The position numbers and the translations under genes were made by a program. 64,000 nt of DNA from Bacillota bacterium. Lineage in GTDB: Bacteria > Bacillota > Clostridia > Christensenellales > Christensenellaceae. Shown here piece after piece: positions 59,571-64,000 of the stretch (position 1 is its first letter; every line of letters starts with the position of its first letter). The stretch covers positions 62,001 to 126,000 of the forward strand of contig JAEWMJ010000027.1 of the NCBI GenBank assembly GCA_023393165.1. Reading direction: 5' to 3'. Below the pieces are notes generated by a model. It made no database searches, was not told the origin of the DNA, and was given only the letters and a program-made list of their open reading frames with translations.

Positions 59571-60368
59571 TTAAAATATCCTTTCTGTTCCTGGATCGCA
59601 CGTGGGTTTATTTTGTTTTTCTATTACTGCAATCTGCACCGCATGGTAACACAGGATGCGGTAATTGATCTCCAGTTCAACAAACGTCAAAGTGCCTGGC
59701 AGCTTGTTCGCCCGCGCAAGCCTCCAAAGGTCCGTCGTAAAAGCAGCGAAATCTTCCAGCACCCTAAACAAATTCTGGCGGTATTCCTGAACGATTGGCA
59801 AATTTTCTACTCCTGTTTTCTCAAAGCCCTGCAGTGTTTCGGCATATATATATAAATCCGTTAATTTCTTCTCAAATTCCATGGATTTTGCGCGGACAAC
59901 CGTTGAAAAGAATTCAACGCTATCGGAAAAAAGCCGTGCGTCTATCAAATAGGCCGGTAACCAGAAAATATCCTGCTCTATGGCGTTATATTCCGGTTGT
60001 TTGCCCTGCATTAAAGCATTCAGAATTGCCATATAAGCCTCACATATGTTAACGATATGGTTCGTATAAGTTGGTTTGATATTCAGATAAAAACTTTCAG
60101 TAAGCTGTTTGCGCAGAAGCTCCAGCGAGAGCGTACGGAACTCGGTTGCCGCGCGGTACGCATCCTGGTTCAAGATTATAATATTGCTGTTGGAAGTTTT
60201 AGTTTTCGCTTGTGCGTATAGCGTGTCAAAACGCCGTATAAATTCGTTTAACCGCGGGGTTTCCGGTTTTTCAGGCGGTATGCTGTTGTACAGAACCTGC
60301 GCCTTTAGGCTGAGTACCTTGAGCCAGAAACGGTTTTCTTCTGCGTTGGAATATGTATATTCTATCAT
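59571..60368 (-). CDS. DUF2935 domain protein
   Basis: A 265-residue helical protein matching DUF2935 (AEENRFWLKVLSLKAQVLYN near residue 9-28, with a repeat of the unit near 145-170). These proteins resemble ferritin-like bundles, with possible metal-binding His/Glu residues, and appear in spore-forming Firmicutes. Function is not established. It is a lone gene flanked by decayed sequences. Confidence 0.75.
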   Translation of the reverse strand: MIEYTYSNAEENRFWLKVLSLKAQVLYNSIPPEKPETPRLNEFIRRFDTLYAQAKTKTSNSNIIILNQDAYRAATEFRTLSLELLRKQLTESFYLNIKPTYTNHIVNICEAYMAILNALMQGKQPEYNAIEQDIFWLPAYLIDARLFSDSVEFFSTVVRAKSMEFEKKLTDLYIYAETLQGFEKTGVENLPIVQEYRQNLFRVLEDFAAFTTDLWRLARANKLPGTLTFVELEINYRILCYHAVQIAVIEKQNKPTCDPGTERIF

Positions 60369-60470
60369 GCCTTGCCTAACTCCTTACTGAAATATACACT
60401 ATACTATTCCAAAGCCGGGAAAAATGCTTTTGAAGTCAATGAAAAATGCCTTAATTAGCGCCTCTTGTTT

Positions 60471-60592
60471 TTACTTCTTTTTCTGCTTGGCCTCCTGTTG
60501 CCTCAGCGCTCCCGCATAATCCACTCTATGAGTTCCGGAGGCAGTGGTCCGTCCGACGGTATGCGCATGGTCCCCTTTGTCTTCACATAAAA
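60471..60592 (-). pseudogene. C-terminal fragment of a DUF1801-like gene, frameshifted
   Basis: A minus-strand frame reads KTKGTMRIPSDGPLPPELI then EWIMRER before a TGA at 60503; shifting one frame at that point continues ALRQQEAKQKKK to a stop at 60471. The TKGT.R.P.D.PLP..LI pattern is typical of the C-terminus of DUF1801 (YdhG-like) proteins. The rest of the gene is absent. Confidence 0.45.
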
Positions 60593-60593
60593 G

Positions 60594-60632
60594 TATAAAA
60601 AAAGCACCCGGCTAAAAACATAGCCAGATGCT
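60594..60632 (-). terminator. Rho-independent terminator
   Basis: On the minus strand AGCATCTGGCTA pairs with TAGCCGGGTGCT (two mismatches), followed by U7. It can end transcription coming from the FtsX-type transporter genes at 61 kb and beyond. Confidence 0.7.
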
Positions 60633-60690
60633 CAGTTTTAAAATGAACGGTAAGCCACCGGCGTCATTCCCGCTCCATGGTCAGAAAGTG

Positions 60691-60867
60691 TTATATGTTA
60701 ATCGATGCTGTTATAATACGATTTTTATTACTCTTATTACATGATTTGCACGTATTTTTCTTATTAAATTCTGTTTTAGGTATCAACAATTCCATACTCT
60801 TCTCCATAAAACAACATTTACAGGGACTCGATTCTCCAACCTGAACCAGTCCGTATCCAAAATTCAA
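60691..60867 (-). CDS. Possible small cysteine-containing protein or fragment
   Basis: A 58-codon frame from a TTG at 60867 to a TAA at 60691, containing SSPCKCCFMEK and KNTCKSCNKSN, two cysteine pairs that look like a small zinc knuckle. There is no clear ribosome site, so it may be a remnant of a longer gene. The rest of the 60369-61049 gap holds only the fragment and hairpin listed separately and short segments I cannot assign. Confidence 0.25.
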   Translation of the reverse strand: MNFGYGLVQVGESSPCKCCFMEKSMELLIPKTEFNKKNTCKSCNKSNKNRIITASINI

Positions 60868-61049
60868 GGGCTGGTTTTACGTGATTGATATTTCAGATTA
60901 CCGTCGCCAACAGACCCTCTCACATTGTTTTGACATTGGTCTGCCGTCCCCTTGTCTTTTAAATCGCCTTTCGGGACGATTGCGAATCACTTGAACCCAA
61001 TCACGCAGATGTTTTTTTGGCTTTCTATCAAGTCAATATCGGTTTTGAA

Positions 61050-63635
61050 TCAAGTCATATCATCCCGAAGCGCGTCAATAATATTTTCTCTTTTTACCTT
61101 GCTAATGGCATACAGCATTGTAATGAACACCACAAAGAACACGCCGAACACGCTGATTCCGATACTGCCCCACGGGAACGCAAAATCAATGTCCGCCCCG
61201 CCGATGATAAACCCTTTGTAAATCAGCCAAGAGATGATTCCCGCTATTGGAAGCCCGAACAGTAACGTCCTCATGCCATAAAAGACACACTCGAAATTCA
61301 TCATCTTTTTGAAATCGCAGTCAGACATCCCCACAGAGCGGAGCATGGCAAGCTCCCGCCTGCGCAACTTGATATTCGTGGAAATCGTGTTGAACACATT
61401 GGCAGTCGCAATCAGCGAAATCATAATGACAAAAACATATGTAAACACATCAACAACGAATATGATATTGCGATTCTCTTCAAGTATTTTATGCACATTG
61501 TACAGGGTATACCCGAATGTAATTCCCGTACCCTGAATCATCGCTTCCATTTCAGCCACCGATTGCGAGGGATTCTTTGACCGAAAGGTCAATCCCATAT
61601 TCGCGTGGGTACCGGGGGTTTCAAACTTCTCTTTTAGCTGATAGGGGGCAACCACCATAAAAACGTATGACTTCACCTCGGAAGAGTCGCTTGGGAGCGT
61701 ATCAATGGGTATCGTATCAACAAACGTAATGTTTATGTTTTGCCCCTGTTCCATCTTCGGTTTGTCATTTATTTCGGGAGCGATTGTAAAATTCATGAAA
61801 CGACTTGCGAACATATCAATCAGCTCGCTCTTCCCGTCTTTCGTGCCATCCACCTTTTTGGCTTTGGCAACAGCGATCATTTTTGCATTTTGCCCGGTAT
61901 ATTCCTCTGCGGGCAAGCCCAAGCTTTTGATAAAACGCAGGTATTCGCTGTCCTCAATAAACTGGATGTCCATTGGCAGATCAATTGTTTCGTCCGTCAG
62001 ATCATAACCCGCGGATTCCCGGTAGCGGTCTGAAAAATCGCTTGCCTTAACCGCGCATGAATATGTCGAAATCGCTTGGTACGAGCTTTCGTAAACCCCG
62101 TCTGCGGTTTTCAATTCGTCATAAAGCCCGAACATTTCGCTTTCGTCCATGTCCTGCGTGGTAAAACAGATGTCATAGTCACTGTCCACTACAGTCCGTT
62201 CCGCCGCCTGTTTTAGATCCGTTCCGAAAGCACTTGCCGATACAAACAGCACTACGCTTAAAGTAAGCGATAACACGATGCTGCGATAGCGTTTCTTGTT
62301 TCTTTTAAAGTTCTTTAACGCAAGAGTACCTTCCAAGCCGTAAATACGCTGCGTAAATTTTGATGTTTCCACGGCTTTGGATTCGATTTTGACCTCGTTC
62401 GTCTGGCGAATACTCTCCATCACGGGAGTGCTTGCGGCCTTTCGAGCCGGGATATAGGCCGAAATCAGAATTGTAACCATGCTGACCGCCGCCGCAGCGA
62501 CAATCGTGGGGACGGACACTGTCAAGGTTAAAGGTACGGTACTATAGGCAAAGTTTCCGAAATTCCCGGCGACAAAGGATATCACAAGGCTGATACTGAC
62601 TATGCCGACAACAATGCCTATCGGTATGCCGACTGCGCCAATGCAAAGCCCCTCAAACAGCACCGAATTTCGCAGTTGCTTTGCTGTGGCCCCCACAGAT
62701 GAAAGAATCCCGAACTGCCGTGTGCGTTCGTTCAGCGATATATTGAATGAATTGTAAATCAGAAAAATCGAGCCTATCATGATCAAGGCAACCAAAACGC
62801 CGCCAACCGAGTACAGAAGCGCGTTGAACATATTATCGTCCGAAAGACCCATGAAGCGCAACACTTCATCGTTAAAGACGTAAGCTTGGGTTCCGGCTGT
62901 GCTTGCGTAAGCATGGACTTGCCGCGGGTTTTTAAGCATGACAAATATGCTGAAGCTGTCCGCTTTGTCTGCTGGGTCTGTTGTTGTGATCAAGGTGTAT
63001 CCCGGCGCGGAATATTCCTCAAAACCGGGTCTTTCGCAGATTCCGACAACCGTGTAGGTTCTCTCGGCTTTTGGCACAAGAGTTTCTTTGGCCGTCCCCG
63101 GCTCGCCCCCGGAAATGTAAGGGTCGTGTTGACCGAGGTTTTTGTTTCCGTCCATGCGGCTTCCGACAGCAAGCGAAAGCGTGTCGCCCACCGCGAATTT
63201 AACGCCGCCGTTTGCCGCGACGTGCGCCGGGACAAGAATCTCCCCACTGTTTTTCGGCAATCTGCCTGAAACCAGGGTTATGGGCAAGGTATCAAAGGCT
63301 TCCTTGCTAAATCCGGCTATAAAAAGATATGGCTTGCTGGGATTTTTCCCGCCGTCAAGTGTTGCGTAGCCGATATTTTCAAATGTTGCGGTGTTTGCAA
63401 CTCCATTGTCGTGGGTTCGCTCCTGTACGAAAGAGGAATCAACGTCCGAAAACTCGATGTGCCAACCGCCGTATTTCTGGGTCGCGCCGTTTACCATATA
63501 GTTTTGCAGGGAAACGGCAAAGGTAGCTACTGACGTAATCATGGCGGCGGAAAGGACAACTCCGATAACCGTTACAATCGTTCGTGTGCGGCTTTTTTTG
63601 ATGCCTTGCAGGGTAACTTTGTTGAAAATGTTCAT
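61050..63635 (-). CDS. ABC transporter permease with two FtsX domains (MacB/bacitracin-export type)
   Basis: An 861-residue permease. The N-terminal membrane helix (ITSVATFAVSLQNYM region, residues 20-45) is followed by a large extracytoplasmic domain (50-270), three helices (about 275-410), a second helix near 450, a second extracytoplasmic domain (470-720), and three C-terminal helices (about 730-850). FGILSSVGATAKQLRNSVLFEG near 320 and LAMLRSVGMSDCDFKKMM near 765 are the paired FtsX signatures. Such permeases export antimicrobial peptides or act as sensors with an ATPase. The partial ATPase gene overlaps its start by four bases, so they form one transporter. Confidence 0.87.
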   Translation of the reverse strand: MNIFNKVTLQGIKKSRTRTIVTVIGVVLSAAMITSVATFAVSLQNYMVNGATQKYGGWHIEFSDVDSSFVQERTHDNGVANTATFENIGYATLDGGKNPSKPYLFIAGFSKEAFDTLPITLVSGRLPKNSGEILVPAHVAANGGVKFAVGDTLSLAVGSRMDGNKNLGQHDPYISGGEPGTAKETLVPKAERTYTVVGICERPGFEEYSAPGYTLITTTDPADKADSFSIFVMLKNPRQVHAYASTAGTQAYVFNDEVLRFMGLSDDNMFNALLYSVGGVLVALIMIGSIFLIYNSFNISLNERTRQFGILSSVGATAKQLRNSVLFEGLCIGAVGIPIGIVVGIVSISLVISFVAGNFGNFAYSTVPLTLTVSVPTIVAAAAVSMVTILISAYIPARKAASTPVMESIRQTNEVKIESKAVETSKFTQRIYGLEGTLALKNFKRNKKRYRSIVLSLTLSVVLFVSASAFGTDLKQAAERTVVDSDYDICFTTQDMDESEMFGLYDELKTADGVYESSYQAISTYSCAVKASDFSDRYRESAGYDLTDETIDLPMDIQFIEDSEYLRFIKSLGLPAEEYTGQNAKMIAVAKAKKVDGTKDGKSELIDMFASRFMNFTIAPEINDKPKMEQGQNINITFVDTIPIDTLPSDSSEVKSYVFMVVAPYQLKEKFETPGTHANMGLTFRSKNPSQSVAEMEAMIQGTGITFGYTLYNVHKILEENRNIIFVVDVFTYVFVIMISLIATANVFNTISTNIKLRRRELAMLRSVGMSDCDFKKMMNFECVFYGMRTLLFGLPIAGIISWLIYKGFIIGGADIDFAFPWGSIGISVFGVFFVVFITMLYAISKVKRENIIDALRDDMT

Positions 63636-64000
63636 GGCCGCACCCTCTCATCTCGCACTGCTTTGCCGTCTGATATGCCGATAATGCGATCTGCTTGCAG
63701 GGCGATATTTTCGTCATGCGTGACGACGAGAAGGGTCTGCCGATATTTTTGATTGCTTAATTTCAGCAGATTGATAATTTCATGTCCATTCCGGCTGTCC
63801 AAACTGCCCGTGGGTTCGTCGGCAAGCATGACCGCCGGGGCGTTCATCAAAGCGCGTCCTATGGAAACGCGCTGTTGCTGACCGCCCGAAAGCTGATTGG
63901 GTAAATGCGTTTTTCGGTCTTTTAGCCCAAGCAGTTCGAGCAAGTCATCAAGCCGTTCCTTGTTGACCTTCCGCTTGTCCATCAGTATAGGCAAGGTGAT
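63632..64000 (-). CDS. ABC transporter ATP-binding protein (LolD/MacB type), partial
   Basis: The C-terminal 122 residues of an ATPase, open to the window's right edge, so the Walker A and start are outside. Visible are the signature LSGGQQQRVSIGRAL near residue 41, Walker B VMLADEPTGSLDS, and the switch histidine in LLVVTHDENIA. The sequence is of the LolD/MacB type that pairs with FtsX-like permeases. Its stop overlaps the start of the permease gene. Confidence 0.92.
   Translation of the reverse strand: MTLPILMDKRKVNKERLDDLLELLGLKDRKTHLPNQLSGGQQQRVSIGRALMNAPAVMLADEPTGSLDSRNGHEIINLLKLSNQKYRQTLLVVTHDENIALQADRIIGISDGKAVRDERVRP

Overview
The window looks like the chromosome of a strictly anaerobic, Gram-positive member of the Clostridia (Firmicutes). 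The reasons are a monomeric [FeFe]-hydrogenase, two oxygen-sensitive glycyl radical enzymes (GREs) with radical-SAM activases, sugar ABC transporters fed by lipoproteins, an LPXTG surface protein with its own sortase, a BlaI/M56 pair and DUF1048/PadR and DUF4037/DUF4125 pairs. Family or genus cannot be told from the sequence. Base composition is mosaic: most of the window is moderately AT-rich, but 1-1.3 kb and especially 44.7-50.7 kb are visibly GC-rich.

Layout. 0-7.8 kb holds assorted metabolism genes (oxidoreductases, DUF2284, a toroid-fold protein, hydrogenase, ZIP metal transporter, acyltransferase, YbaK). 8.0-19.6 kb (minus strand) is one catabolic operon: sugar-binding lipoprotein, ABC ATPase, two permeases, the remnant of a GRE activase, a xylulokinase-like kinase and a four-gene thiamine-dependent 2-oxoacid/acetoin dehydrogenase-type complex. 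A divergent SorC-type regulator follows at 20 kb. 21-26.7 kb carries a TPR protein, GRE 1, its activase and a LacI regulator with matching perfect operators. 29.1-44.05 kb is a 12-gene minus-strand cluster headed by a second LacI regulator: cupin isomerase-like protein, a second sugar ABC importer, ThuA-like protein, Gfo/Idh/MocA oxidoreductase, GRE 2, its activase, a second FGGY kinase, a pentulose-phosphate epimerase homologue and a zinc alcohol dehydrogenase.

44.7-50.7 kb is a GC-rich cell-surface module: HTH regulator, small cysteine-rich protein, a 1225-residue LPQTG protein with 16 GAGIGGG-type repeats, and a sortase, with overlapping start and stop codons. 51-54 kb is a PadR-controlled drug-type ABC exporter with three tandem DUF1048 paralogues. 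54.2-56.3 kb has two alkylation-repair genes (Ada-AlkA fusion and Ogt). 56.5-59.1 kb encodes a BlaI repressor and an M56-DUF3048 fusion. 59.5-64 kb has a DUF2935 protein, decayed gene fragments, and a FtsX-type permease with its partial ATPase.

How the genes may work together. The most interesting theme is radical sugar catabolism. Two independent GRE loci sit beside two sugar importers and two FGGY kinases, and the first importer/kinase operon still carries both ends of a deleted GRE activase. The same operon ends in an acetoin-dehydrogenase-like complex whose lipoyl domain is on E3 rather than E2. A working hypothesis (inference only) is that a GRE makes a 1-deoxy-ketose-type intermediate that is phosphorylated and then split by the thiamine complex to acetyl-CoA plus an aldose phosphate. 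Other notable items are a diverged duplication shared by 28.7-29.1 kb and 49.1-49.5 kb with a palindrome-rich insert, several clear operators and promoters, and an IS110-type relic.
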